NCBI GenBank assembly: GCA_963722905.1
Contig: CAVROT010000012.1
Coordinates: 1 to 64,000 of the forward strand
Source of the DNA: CAVROT01 sp963722905
Lineage (GTDB): Bacteria; Pseudomonadota; Alphaproteobacteria; Rhodobacterales; Rhodobacteraceae
DNA: 64,000 nt
Reading direction: 5' to 3'
In this document: in pieces, positions 10,064-20,923 of the stretch
Position numbering within the stretch: the stretch's first letter is position 1
How the letters are laid out: every line of letters starts with the position of its first letter
Translations under genes and position numbers: made by a program
The notes under the pieces: generated by a model
Database searches by the model: none
The model's input: the letters and a program-made list of their open reading frames with translations, nothing else
What the model was told of the DNA's origin: nothing

Positions 10064-11169
10064 TGGAACAGGGAGCCGCGCGGCATGTGGCTGCGTCGAT
10101 AGGCGGCCTTCCCTCGACCGGGCTGACTGATGCCGCCCGGCGCAGAGCGCAGGCGCTCGAGGCGGCCCACATGGGCGTGTTCGAGTGGCACCTCGCCACC
10201 GATATCGTCGAATGCGACGACAGGATCCTCGACCTTTTCGGGCTGCGGCACCCGGTGTCCGCAAGCCAGATGTTCGACATCATCCACCCGGACGACCTCG
10301 AACGTGTACGGGCGGCGGTAAGCCGGACCGTCGATCTGGACAAGGATTACGACGCAGCCTTCCGCGTCCGCCGCAAGGACGGGACGGTCGTATGGGTCGG
10401 CGGCCGCGGGCGCGTGGTGGAACGGACGCCGGAGGGCGCACCGCTTCGGATGCTGGGCGTCAACTGGGATCTGTCCGATGCCAAGGACCGAGAGGATCGT
10501 CTGACCCATCTTGTCATGGAGATGAACCACCGCGTCGCCAACGCCTTCGCACTGGTCGAATTGTTGCTCTTTCTCGGCAGGGAGGTGGCGCATGACGTTC
10601 CGACGCTGGCCGATACCATGACGGCGCAGATCCACGCACTCGCCGACGCGCACCAGCTGTCGGAGGACTATTTCCTGCACAAGCAGGACAGCGGCGACCG
10701 GATCTCTATCGACAGCATCGTCGCCAAGACAATGCGGGTCTGGACCATCGGACCCGCCGCGGCACGCATCTTGGTCGATGTCGATCCGACTTTGGCTCTT
10801 CACCCGCGCGACATCACCCCCCTTTCGATGATCCTCTACGAGCTTGCGACGAACGCCGCCAAGTACTCGGTCCTGGGCGTGTCCCAGGGGGTGCTTCGCA
10901 TTTCGGTCGCCGCGACGCCGCAGGGCCGCGCCCGCCTGATCTGGACCGAGACGCTGGATCGGCCGGACCTGGATCGCGCGACGGGCGGCGGCACGGCGGG
11001 CGGCGGTATCGGTGAGGTTATCGTCGCGCACTGCCTGTCGAAGATCGGGGCAGACAGCCATCTGCGCGCGATTACCGCGGAAGGGTTCAACTTCACGGCC
11101 GACTTCGACGCCGTCACCATCGCACCCGCAACCGCCGGCACTGCGTCGCCGGCCGCGATCACCGCCTGA
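10063..11169 (+). CDS. PAS-containing HRXXN (HWE/HisKA_2-type) histidine kinase
   Basis: A 368-residue cytosolic sensor kinase. A PAS domain (PAS_3-like) spans about residues 35-140 (HMGVFEWHLATDI; FRVRRKDGTVVWVGGRGR). It is followed by the dimerisation/phosphoacceptor box with H156 in MEMNHRVANAF, matching the H-R-x-x-N form. The ATP-binding N box is LYELATNAAKYS, and LIWTETLD matches the WxE feature of this family. No membrane segment is seen. HRXXN kinases usually pair with receiver-only regulators or with general stress pathways, and here the receiver-only gene overlaps directly upstream. The signal is unknown. Confidence 0.9.
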   Translation: MEQGAARHVAASIGGLPSTGLTDAARRRAQALEAAHMGVFEWHLATDIVECDDRILDLFGLRHPVSASQMFDIIHPDDLERVRAAVSRTVDLDKDYDAAFRVRRKDGTVVWVGGRGRVVERTPEGAPLRMLGVNWDLSDAKDREDRLTHLVMEMNHRVANAFALVELLLFLGREVAHDVPTLADTMTAQIHALADAHQLSEDYFLHKQDSGDRISIDSIVAKTMRVWTIGPAAARILVDVDPTLALHPRDITPLSMILYELATNAAKYSVLGVSQGVLRISVAATPQGRARLIWTETLDRPDLDRATGGGTAGGGIGEVIVAHCLSKIGADSHLRAITAEGFNFTADFDAVTIAPATAGTASPAAITA

Positions 11170-11178
11170 CCGCCGGGG

Positions 11179-11772
11179 TCAGACGACCAGCCTTGCCGTC
11201 ATCTCGGCAAGGCGTCGCGCCTGGAAGGAGATCGACCTGATGGCCACCTCGTCCAGCTCGCCGGCCTGCATCGAGAACCCGTAGGGATTGCCGCCGTCCT
11301 CGAACTTGACGGGGTCGGCGTAGCCCGGCGGGACGATGATGGCGCCCCAGTGCGCGGCGGTGATGTACATCGACAGCAGCGTGGACTCGTGGCCGCCGTG
11401 CAGGGTCTGCGCGCTGGTCGTGGCGGTCAGCGTCTTGTTGGCCAGTTGTCCCTTCTGCCACAGCGGCCCCAGCCCGTCGATGAACGCGCGCAGCTGGCTG
11501 GCCATGTTGCCATAGCGCGTGGGCGAGCTGATGAAGTATCCGTCGGCCCAGATCATGTCGTCATGGGTCGCTTCGGGGATGTCCTTCATCTTCTCTATCT
11601 GGGCCTTCCAGCCCTCCTGCCCGTCGATGACGTGCTGCGGCACCGTCTCGGCAACGCGCACAACGCGCACCTCCGCCCCGGCGTCGCGGGCGGCCGCGGC
11701 CGCGGTCTGGGCGATGGCATGGTTGGTGCCGTAGGTCGTGTAGAAGAGGACAAGTATCTTGGGCGCGGGCAT
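11179..11772 (-). CDS. wrbA: WrbA-family NAD(P)H:quinone oxidoreductase (flavodoxin-like)
   Basis: A 197-residue WrbA. The FMN phosphate-binding loop is FYTTYGTNHAIAQ, followed by the typical SPTRYGNMASQLRAFIDG and the TSAQTLHGGHESTLLSMY segment. The enzyme performs two-electron quinone reduction in the cytoplasm, which limits semiquinone radicals. It ends nine bases from the convergent kinase gene. The ATG at 11772 is preceded by a GGAG-like site (CCGGAGGCTCCGATG). Confidence 0.94.
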   Translation of the reverse strand: MPAPKILVLFYTTYGTNHAIAQTAAAAARDAGAEVRVVRVAETVPQHVIDGQEGWKAQIEKMKDIPEATHDDMIWADGYFISSPTRYGNMASQLRAFIDGLGPLWQKGQLANKTLTATTSAQTLHGGHESTLLSMYITAAHWGAIIVPPGYADPVKFEDGGNPYGFSMQAGELDEVAIRSISFQARRLAEMTARLVV

Positions 11773-11909
11773 CGGAGCCTCCGGTGGTTATCCTGTGTGC
11801 CTGAAGTAGGCCCGCCCGCGTCCGGCGGAAACTGCCCGTGGCGCACACGGCCTTTTCCGCCAGCGCACGATGCGATAGGCGAGGCGCACCGCGCAAACCG
11901 GAGGCCCGC

Positions 11910-13121
11910 ATGGACAAGATCAAGGTAGCCAACCCCGTCGTCGAGCTGGACGGAGACGAGATGACCCGCATCATCTGGGACTTCATCAAGCAGAAGCTGA
12001 TCCTGCCCTACCTCGACGTGGACCTTCACTACTACGATCTGGGCATGGAGGAACGCGACCGGACCGACGACCAGATCACCGTCGACGCGGCCAACGCCAT
12101 CAAGGAGCACGGGGTCGGCGTGAAATGCGCCACCATCACGCCGGACGAGGCGCGGGTCGAGGAATTCGGCCTCAAGAAGATGTGGCGCAGCCCCAACGGC
12201 ACGATCCGCAACATCCTGGGCGGCGTCATCTTCCGCGAGCCGATCATCTGCTCCAACGTGCCGCGCCTGGTGCCCGGCTGGACGCAACCCATCGTCGTCG
12301 GCCGCCATGCCTTCGGCGACCAGTACCGCGCCACCGATTTCCGCTTCCCCGGCCCCGGCAAGCTGACCATGAAGTTCGTGGGCGAGGACGGCGAGACCAT
12401 CGAGCACGAGGTCTTCGACGCGCCGTCGTCGGGCGTCGCGATGGCGATGTACAACCTCGACGACAGCATCCGCGACTTCGCGCGGGCCTCGCTGAACTAC
12501 GGTCTGAACCGCGGATATCCCGTCTATCTTTCGACCAAGAACACGATCCTCAAGGCCTACGACGGCCGCTTCAAGGACATCTTTCAGGAGGTCTTCGACG
12601 CCGAGTTCGCGCAAGCCTTCGCCGAAAAGAAGATCACCTACGAACATCGCCTCATCGACGACATGGTCGCGGCCAGCATGAAATGGTCCGGCGGCTATGT
12701 CTGGGCGTGCAAGAACTACGACGGCGACGTCCAGTCCGACACCGTGGCGCAGGGCTTCGGCAGCCTTGGGCTGATGACCTCGCAGCTGATGACCCCCGAC
12801 GGCAAGATCGTGGAGGCCGAGGCGGCGCACGGCACCGTCACCCGCCACTACCGCCAGCACCAGAAGGGCGAGCAGACGTCGACCAACTCCATCGCGTCGA
12901 TCTACGCGTGGACGGGCGGTCTGCGGCACCGCGCCAAGCTGGATGAAAACGACCGCCTCGCCGATTTCGCCGAAACGTTGGAGAAGGTGGTGGTCGATAC
13001 GGTGGAATCCGGATCAATGACCAAGGACCTTGCCCTGCTGGTCGGACCGGATCAGCGCTGGCTGACGACCACCGGATTCCTGGACAAGGTGGACGAGAAC
13101 CTTAACCGCGCCATCGGCTAG
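11910..13121 (+). CDS. icd: NADP-dependent isocitrate dehydrogenase (eukaryote-like type II)
   Basis: A 403-residue homodimeric isocitrate dehydrogenase of the alphaproteobacterial/eukaryotic kind. Landmarks are NPVVELDGDEMTRIIWDFIK at the N terminus, KCATITPDEARVEEF, WRSPNGTIRNILGGV (isocitrate binding), TKNTILKAYDGRFKDIF, the metal-binding LIDDMVA, and EAAHGTVTRHYR (NADP site). It oxidises isocitrate to 2-oxoglutarate and CO2 in the TCA cycle. The ATG at 11910 follows ACCGGAGG by six bases. A short GC hairpin (13126-13141) follows the stop. Confidence 0.97.
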   Translation: MDKIKVANPVVELDGDEMTRIIWDFIKQKLILPYLDVDLHYYDLGMEERDRTDDQITVDAANAIKEHGVGVKCATITPDEARVEEFGLKKMWRSPNGTIRNILGGVIFREPIICSNVPRLVPGWTQPIVVGRHAFGDQYRATDFRFPGPGKLTMKFVGEDGETIEHEVFDAPSSGVAMAMYNLDDSIRDFARASLNYGLNRGYPVYLSTKNTILKAYDGRFKDIFQEVFDAEFAQAFAEKKITYEHRLIDDMVAASMKWSGGYVWACKNYDGDVQSDTVAQGFGSLGLMTSQLMTPDGKIVEAEAAHGTVTRHYRQHQKGEQTSTNSIASIYAWTGGLRHRAKLDENDRLADFAETLEKVVVDTVESGSMTKDLALLVGPDQRWLTTTGFLDKVDENLNRAIG

Positions 13122-13187
13122 CCCTCCCGCGGCGGCGCGGGACGGACGACATCCCCGCCCGCGCCCACCCGCAGTTGCGCGGCGCCG

Positions 13188-13496
13188 CTAGAGCTCGACC
13201 TCGCCATCCGCCAGAGGACGTTCGATCGGCGTCCGGCGGCGGATGATAATGTCGCCATTCGGAAGCACCTCGGGAGCACGGTAGTCGTCCAGATCCTCTA
13301 TTCCGAGGCCCTGGATCTCCATGCCGCGCAGGGCATCGGACAGCTCCTTCATGCGCGGCCCGACCTCGTCGAGCAGATCGCGCAGCAACGATCCGGCCCC
13401 GTCCCTCAGCGCATCGGCGCCCTCGCCGGCCTCCTGTGCCATCATGGGACCGGCGGACAGGGACACGGTCAGCAGCAGGGCGGGAATGCGTTTCAT
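13188..13496 (-). CDS. Small secreted protein of unknown function
   Basis: A 102-residue protein with a Sec-type signal peptide (MKRIPALLLTVSLSAGPMMAQ, cleavage expected after Ala). It is followed by a helical acidic region (LLRDLLDEVGPRMKELSDAL) and a C terminus APEVLPNGDIIIRRRTP. Short proteins of this shape are common in Rhodobacteraceae and are sometimes labelled AAA+ ATPase in databases. Nothing here supports that: no Walker motifs are present. The ATG at 13496 was chosen over upstream codons because it starts the signal peptide. It lies ten bases downstream of the DjlA-like gene, on the same strand. Confidence 0.78.
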   Translation of the reverse strand: MKRIPALLLTVSLSAGPMMAQEAGEGADALRDGAGSLLRDLLDEVGPRMKELSDALRGMEIQGLGIEDLDDYRAPEVLPNGDIIIRRRTPIERPLADGEVEL

Positions 13497-13506
13497 GGCC
13501 CCCAGC

Positions 13507-14211
13507 CTAGGCCGGACGGGCCTTGCGTTCAACAGAATGGATGTCCTTCACCGCCTCATAGGCCCGATTGACCGCGATCAGCCGCTTCTCTCCCAGACGC
13601 ACGGCCTCTTCCGGCAGGCCGCGGGCGATCATCCGGTCGGGATGCGTTTCGCGGACCAGCCGGCGCCACGCGCGCTTGACCGTGGCGGCGTCGGCATCCG
13701 GCGGCACGCCCAACAGCTGCCACGGATCGGCGGGCGCGTCGGGAACATGCCGCTGGCGCAGCGACGCGAGGACCCCGGGCCTCAGTCCGAAGATCTGGGC
13801 GACGCGCGTCAGGTAGTCGTCCTCGGCCGGATGGTAGGCGCCGTCGGCGATGGCGATGTGGAAAAGCCCCTCCAGCAGCGTTTCGAGCATGGTGATATTA
13901 CCCTCGAACATGCTGCGGATCCGCCGGGCGTACTCCTCGAAACCGGCGACGTCCTGCCGGGCGAGGTCGAAGACCCTGGCCGCCGCCGCCTCGTCCTGCG
14001 GGCGGATGTGGAAAACCTCGCGGAAGGCCGCCACCTCGGACCGTGACACGGTGCCGTCGGCCTTGGCCATCTTGGCCCCGAGGCCGATCACAGCGATGGT
14101 GAAGCCGACGCGCTGTTCGGGCGGTGTGCGCAGCCGGTCGAACACCGCGCCCAGCCCCTCGCCGGACGCGAGGGCCGAGAGGGCGGCGGTGATGCGGTCC
14201 CAGATCGTCAT
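13507..14211 (-). CDS. TerB/J-domain protein (DjlA-like co-chaperone)
   Basis: A 234-residue protein with two parts. The N-terminal helical TerB-like region includes GLGAKMAKADGTVSRSEVAA and later HIAIADGAYHPAEDDYL. The C-terminal J domain (about residues 165-228) contains the HPD tripeptide in VRETHPDRM, which is needed to stimulate DnaK. The DjlA N-terminal membrane helix is not obvious. It probably acts as a DnaK co-chaperone. The gene is in line with the small secreted protein just downstream. Confidence 0.87.
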   Translation of the reverse strand: MTIWDRITAALSALASGEGLGAVFDRLRTPPEQRVGFTIAVIGLGAKMAKADGTVSRSEVAAFREVFHIRPQDEAAAARVFDLARQDVAGFEEYARRIRSMFEGNITMLETLLEGLFHIAIADGAYHPAEDDYLTRVAQIFGLRPGVLASLRQRHVPDAPADPWQLLGVPPDADAATVKRAWRRLVRETHPDRMIARGLPEEAVRLGEKRLIAVNRAYEAVKDIHSVERKARPA

Positions 14212-14253
14212 GGCATCAGTCTAGCCCGACCGCGCCGGTCTGTCAGCGCGGCA

Positions 14254-14862
14254 TCATTCCAGAGTCCGGCGGCCGCCGGGGGTTGCGATGCCGGCGCGGA
14301 GTCCCGACGGCCCGGCGGAAAGGACAACGCCCGGAACGGCGCCCAGCGCCGGCCACGCGTCCACCAGTTCCTGCATGTCGGGATGCGTCACCTCCAGCGC
14401 GGCCAGCCGACACCCCGCATCCGGCAGACGCGCTGCGGGATGCGCGGGCCCGCCCCATTCGATCAGCGCGGGTGCCGTACCCTGCCAAGGCCCCTCGACA
14501 GGCGCAGCGATCCGCCATCGCAGGTCGCCGCGCGTCATCTGCATCGGCGCGCTCATCCCCGGCGGCGCCTCGGCCAGAGCAGCGTCCAGATCGTCGGTGG
14601 CGACGATCCAGTTCGTCAGCCGCGCGGGCCCTTTAAAGCCGTCCAGCCCGAACCAGCGCCGGCGGCCGGGCGGCGGCGCCCCGGGATCGATGGAGATAAC
14701 CTCCAGGTAGACCGATGGGCCGAGGCCCAGGAGGCGGTTCCACGTCCCCATGCTTTCGTGACGTCCGCCGGGGGCAAGCGCCACGCCCAGCGTCGCCTCG
14801 ATCTCGTCCATGCCGGTTTCCAGCCGTTCGGCCGAGACCGCCAGATGATCCAGGATCAGCAT
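14254..14862 (-). CDS. VOC/glyoxalase-like domain protein
   Basis: A 202-residue protein starting LILDHLAVSAERLE. It has the paired His/Glu pattern of the glyoxalase_3-type VOC fold: HESMGTWNRLLGLG, then YLEVISIDP, and LTNWIVATDDLDAAL. Metal-binding residues probably include the N-terminal His and the Glu of YLEV. The ATG at 14862 has GGGGGAGG upstream, so the longer frame is not needed. Substrate and role are unknown. It reads in the same direction as the mutase gene upstream, but 97 bases separate them. Confidence 0.82.
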   Translation of the reverse strand: MLILDHLAVSAERLETGMDEIEATLGVALAPGGRHESMGTWNRLLGLGPSVYLEVISIDPGAPPPGRRRWFGLDGFKGPARLTNWIVATDDLDAALAEAPPGMSAPMQMTRGDLRWRIAAPVEGPWQGTAPALIEWGGPAHPAARLPDAGCRLAALEVTHPDMQELVDAWPALGAVPGVVLSAGPSGLRAGIATPGGRRTLE

Positions 14863-14959
14863 GGGCGACCTCCCCCGCATCGGCGCAGCGCCGGGCCTTC
14901 GTCCCCTGCCGTGCGGCAGTCACGACGGATACGGCAGTACGCCTGCATGGCTAAGGCGC

Positions 14960-17173
14960 TCATCCGGTCCGTCCGGCGCGGATCAGCGCCAGCACCTCGG
15001 CGGCCGCCTGCGGGATGTTGGTCCCCGGACCGAAGATCGCGGAGACGCCGGCGTCCGTCAGCGCGGCATGGTCGCGCGCCGGGATCACCCCGCCGCAGAT
15101 GACGAGGATGTCCTCCGCGCCCTGCGCCCGAAGGGCGTCGATCAGCCGGGGCGCCAATGCGCGGTGACCGGCCGCCTGAGAGGAGATGCCGACGACGTGC
15201 ACGTCGTTGTCCACCGCGTCGCGCGCGGCCTCGTCGGGGGTCTGGAACAGCGGGCCGACGTCGACGTCGAAACCCAGGTCGGCGAAGGCGGTGGCGATCA
15301 CCTTGGCGCCGCGGTCGTGGCCGTCCTGCCCCATCTTGGCGACCAGGATGCGCGGGCGGCGGCCCTCCTCCTCGGCGAAGGCGGCGACGTCGGCCTGGAT
15401 CGCGGCGAACCCTTCGTCGCCCTCCCACGCCGCGCCATAGACGCCGCCAAGAGTACGCACCTCGGCCCGGTGGCGCCCGAACGCCGCCTCGATCGCGGCG
15501 CTGATCTCGCCCACCGTGGCGCGGGTGCGGGCGGCATCGACGGCCAGCGCCAGCAGGTTGCCGTCGCTGCGCGCGCCGGCCTCCAGCGCCCGCAGCGCCG
15601 CGTCGCAAGCGTCCTGATCGCGCCCCGCACGCACCGCCTCCAGCGATGCGATCTGCCCCGCCGCCACATCCTCGCCGATGGAACGGATATCGAGGTCGTC
15701 CTCGGTCTCCAGCCGGTAGCGATTGACGCCGACGATGACCTCCTCGCCGCGGTCCTGTGCCGCCTGCCTGCGCGCCGCCGCCTCCTCGATCCGCAGCTTC
15801 GGCATGCCGGAGGCCACGGCGGCGGTCATCCCGCCCAGTTCGTCCACTTCGGCCATCAGCGCGCGCGCGGCGTCGATGAGGTCGGCCGTCAGCTTCTCGA
15901 CATAGTACGAGCCCGCCAGCGGATCGACGACCTTCGTCACGCCCGTCTCGTGCTGGAGGATCAGCTGCGTGTTGCGCGCGATCCGGGCCGAGAAATCGGT
16001 GGGCAGCGCCATCGCCTCGTCGAAGCTGTTGGTGTGCAGCGACTGGGTGCCGCCCAGGACCGCGCTCATCGCCTCATAGGCGGTACGGACGACGTTGTTG
16101 TAGGGATCCTGTTCGGCCAGAGACACACCGGAAGTCTGGCAATGGGTGCGCAGCATCGAGGACTGAGGCTTCTGAGGCGCGAACTCGGCCATGACCTCGT
16201 GCCACAGGAACCGTGCGGCGCGCAGCTTGGCCGCCTCCATGAAGAAGTTCATCCCGACGGCGAAGAAGAACGACAGGCGCGGTGCGAAGGCGTCCACGTC
16301 CATGCCGCGCGCCACGGCCGCGCGCACGTACTCGCGGCCGTCGGCGAGGGTGAACGCCAGCTCCTGCACCAGCGTCGCGCCAGCCTCCTGCATGTGATAG
16401 CCGCTTATGCTGACCGAGTTGAACCGGGGCATCTCGGACGCGGTGTATTCGACGATGTCGGCCACGATCCGCATGCTGGGCCCGGGCGGGTAGATGTAGG
16501 TGTTGCGGACCATGAACTCCTTGAGGATGTCGTTCTGGATGGTCCCCGAAAGGTCCGCGCGCGCCACGCCCTGCTCCTCGCCCGCCACGATGAAGGCGGC
16601 GAGGACCGGTATCACCGCGCCGTTCATCGTCATCGACACGCTGACCTCGCCCAGAGGGATCCCGTCGAAAAGGGCGATCATGTCCTCGACGCTGTCGATG
16701 GCGACGCCCGCCTTGCCCACGTCTCCCGACACGCGCGGATGGTCGCTGTCGTAACCGCGATGGGTGGCCAGATCGAAGGCGACCGAGACGCCCTGCTGCC
16801 CGGCGGCCAGCGCCCGGCGGTAGAAGGCGTTGGATTCGGCCGCCGTGGAAAACCCGGCATATTGCCGGATGGTCCAGGGCCGCCCCGCGTACATCGTGGC
16901 CTTGGGGCCACGGGTGTAGGGTGGCGCGCCGGGCATGGCGCCCATGTGGTCCAGTCCGTGGAGGTCGGCCGGCCCGTGGACCGGGGCGACGTCGATGCCC
17001 TCGACCGTGCGCCAGGTCAGGTCGGCCGGATCGCGGCCGCGCAGTTCGGCGCGCGCGCGCTCGGCCCAGTCTCGCGCGTCGCGGTCCCCGTCCTTGCGCG
17101 ATCCGTCGACGCGAGTCCCGTCGCCGACGGTGCCGATGGCATCGCCCGTACGTTCGGTCTCGTCCGATGCCAT
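14960..17173 (-). CDS. Methylmalonyl-CoA mutase, large single-chain type
   Basis: A 737-residue adenosylcobalamin enzyme that converts methylmalonyl-CoA to succinyl-CoA, the last step of propionyl-CoA assimilation. The catalytic barrel includes [20 protein letters not shown] and [20 protein letters not shown]-like sequence (here [20 protein letters not shown]). The C-terminal B12 domain carries DGHDRGAK, whose His (about 619) is the lower cobalt ligand. An ATG at 17173 has AGGGGG six bases upstream. Earlier in-frame codons (17203 ATG, 17215 GTG) add only a poorly conserved leader. Carboxylase subunits PccA and PccB lie upstream on the same strand, though with other genes in between. Confidence 0.96.
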   Translation of the reverse strand: [737 protein letters not shown]

Positions 17174-17290
17174 GCCATCCCCCTGCCCGGCCGTCACCGC
17201 CATCGCCCGCCGCACGCCGGCGTGACCGCGGCACCGCGTCCCTTCGTTTCCGCACCTTCGTAACCTATATCACGGTCTACAGGAGGAACC

Positions 17291-17962
17291 ATGCCCAGGC
17301 ACATCGTGCGCTTTCACGTCCCGACGATCATCGCAACCGCCGCAATGGTCGGTGGGGCAGCCGCGGCGATGGCCCAGGTCACGCCGGCCGCCGTCGCCCA
17401 GCCCCCGCTGCCCGTCGTCGCCGCCGGCGAGGACCGGGTGCCGGCCGATCCGGCCCTGCCGCCGGAAGTGGGCGAGACGGCGGACGGGCAGCAGCCCGGT
17501 CCCGACGTCCTCGACCCGGACGAGACGGCGGCAGACCGCGACGGGCCACAGGTACCGCTGTCGCTCACCCCTGTGGACCGCTGGCGCGAGGACCCGACCG
17601 TGGCCTTCGCATCGACGGACGTCGAACTGGCCGATTTCATCTGGGTCGCGCGGCCGGTCGTCGTGTTCGCCGACAGCCCGGCCGACCCTGCCTTTCAGCG
17701 TCAGGTCGACCTGCTGCTCGCCCGGGCCGACGATCTGGTGCGCCGCGACGTCGTCGTCATCACCGACACGGACCCCGCGTCGATGTCCGACATCCGGCGC
17801 ACGCTGCGACCGCGCGGCTTCATGCTTGCGGTCCTGGGCAAGGACGGCGGTGTGAAGCTGCGCAAACCGCTACCTTGGGACGTGCGCGAACTGGGCCGCG
17901 CAATCGACAAGATGCCGATCCGCCTGCAGGAGCTCAGAGACGAGCGCAACGCCAACCAGTAG
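17291..17962 (+). CDS. DUF4174 secreted protein
   Basis: A 223-residue protein. The N terminus carries a signal peptide ending near AMAQ, followed by a Pro/Asp-rich linker. The C-terminal domain (about residues 105-215, SLTPVDRWREDP through GRAIDKMP) matches the DUF4174 pattern: WVARPVVVFADSP, VITDTDP, then GKDGGVKLRKPLPWDV. The fold is thioredoxin-like by family, but no CxxC is present, so redox activity is not expected. ACAGGAGG lies five to six bases before the ATG. It is divergent from the mutase and convergent with pccA. Confidence 0.88.
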   Translation: MPRHIVRFHVPTIIATAAMVGGAAAAMAQVTPAAVAQPPLPVVAAGEDRVPADPALPPEVGETADGQQPGPDVLDPDETAADRDGPQVPLSLTPVDRWREDPTVAFASTDVELADFIWVARPVVVFADSPADPAFQRQVDLLLARADDLVRRDVVVITDTDPASMSDIRRTLRPRGFMLAVLGKDGGVKLRKPLPWDVRELGRAIDKMPIRLQELRDERNANQ

Positions 17963-18064
17963 CAGGGCCGCGCTTCGGGTGGGGGCCGTCGTCGTATTAC
18001 AGGACCGACGCCGGGCGGATGGGCCGAAACGCGGCACATGCGGCGATGCGGCGACCGTCGGGCG

Positions 18065-20065
<2,001 letters not shown>

Positions 20066-20076
20066 GGGCGCGCCGC

Positions 20077-20229
20077 TCAGACCGGGCAGAGCTGCGGCAC
20101 GACGCCGTTGCAGGGGTCGCCGGGCTCGACCGGCGGTCCGTCGATGACGGTGACGGGCGTCACCGGAGCGCAGGCGGCCGCCAACGCGACCAGGAGGAAT
20201 GTCGTCGCGGCGGTCGTCGAACGTCTCAT
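20077..20229 (-). CDS. Small lipoprotein (50 residues) between pcc genes
   Basis: A short frame from ATG 20229 to TGA 20077 begins RRSTTAATTFLLVALAAACAP, which is a lipoprotein signal with the modified cysteine in LAAAC. The mature part is only about 30 residues and has two more cysteines (GDPCNGVVPQLCPV). I recognise no family. It lies 11 bases before the pccA start, on the same strand, and overlaps nothing else. The competing ATG at 20233 lies in the pccA frame, so a longer pccA is possible but gives a low-complexity leader. Confidence 0.68.
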   Translation of the reverse strand: MRRSTTAATTFLLVALAAACAPVTPVTVIDGPPVEPGDPCNGVVPQLCPV

Positions 20230-20297
20230 GCATCAGTTCCCGATGTCTGGATCGCCGCGACAGTTGGCATGGCCCGGCCGCGCGCGACAATACCAAA

Positions 20298-20323
20298 GGC
20301 GCGCCCCGCAGTGGGGGCGCGCC
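20298..20323 (-). terminator. Hairpin after the 75-residue lipoprotein gene
   Basis: GGCGCGCCCC / GGGGCGCGCC form a perfect ten-base stem with a six-base loop. It lies 25 bases beyond the lipoprotein stop at 20349. On the minus strand it is followed by TTTGG, a short T run, so it could be a weak intrinsic terminator separating that gene from the small lipoprotein and pccA. Confidence 0.6.
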
Positions 20324-20348
20324 ACCCGGCCGGCAGGGTCGCCCGCCC

Positions 20349-20576
20349 CTAGCGGCAGACGCCCGCGTCGTCGCACAGGGCGCCGCCGGCGGCGCCGATG
20401 GCGACGGCCGTGCCCACGTCGTTGTCGGTCAGCGCGGCCGCCACGCCCAGGCCGGCGGCGCCGATCGCGGCGCGCTGGCCGTCATCGGTCAGCACGCGTT
20501 GACCGTTGGGAGCGGTCTCGCATGCGGCAAGGGCACCGGCAGCAACCAGAACGATGGCAAATGTCTTCAGTCTCAT
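20349..20576 (-). CDS. Small lipoprotein with Gly/Ala-rich C terminus
   Basis: A 75-residue product with a lipoprotein signal (RLKTFAIVLVAAGALAACET, Cys in LAAC). The mature part is ALTDNDVGTAVAIGAAGGAL, glycine- and alanine-rich, with two Cys near the end (CDDAGVC). The ATG at 20576 has AGGAGACT nine bases upstream. The Gly/Ala part recalls glycine-zipper lipoproteins, but the match is loose. It lies on the minus strand and is bounded by the hairpin at 20298-20323. Confidence 0.8.
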   Translation of the reverse strand: MRLKTFAIVLVAAGALAACETAPNGQRVLTDDGQRAAIGAAGLGVAAALTDNDVGTAVAIGAAGGALCDDAGVCR

Positions 20577-20688
20577 CTCAAGTCTCCTGGAAGGATGTAT
20601 GCACGGCACGTCCGTGCAGTGTCCGGGCCGCTGGCAGCCACTATCGCATCTGCGTGGCGATATGCACGGCATCAGTAGACCCTGCACG

Positions 20689-20719
20689 AAAAAGTGGCCC
20701 GACCGTAACGGCCGGGCCA
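20689..20719 (-). terminator. Intrinsic terminator, minus strand
   Basis: The stem pairs TGGCCCG (20695-20701) with CGGGCCA (20713-20719). Inside it, after one mismatch, CCG pairs with CGG around a three-base TAA loop. On the minus strand the stem is followed by ACTTTTT, a real T tract. It ends a minus-strand transcript coming from above 20720, either the ORF at 20924 or an RNA in the gap below it. Confidence 0.75.
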
Positions 20720-20923
20720 TAGGAGAAGGGTATCGTCGTGATATCTAGGGAGGCGCGATGCCTAGTCCGCCTACCTGTGGTTGTACCTTCGGACAGAAAG
20801 ACCTCCCGTCCTAATGCATTTTCACCAACCGACCCACAATGCGCTACTATCCGCCGACGAACCGCACCAGTTCGGCGCATTATTGCCCACATAGAGACAA
20901 TCGACGGCGGTGCGCGCCGGTCC
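20720..20923 (-). other. Non-coding gap with a possible structured RNA
   Basis: Two hundred bases without a credible gene. At 20838-20881 AATGCGC pairs with GCGCATT, and inside it CGAAC (20858-20862) pairs with GTTCG (20870-20874), giving a two-part hairpin. The T-rich terminator at 20689-20719 lies downstream on the minus strand. A small RNA of roughly 200 nucleotides, or a structured 3' untranslated region of the ORF at 20924, would fit. The family is not recognised. Confidence 0.35.

Noticed and set aside
13126..13141. CCCGCG/CGCGGG hairpin after icd
   Set aside because: Short six-base stem and no T tract; mentioned only as context of icd.
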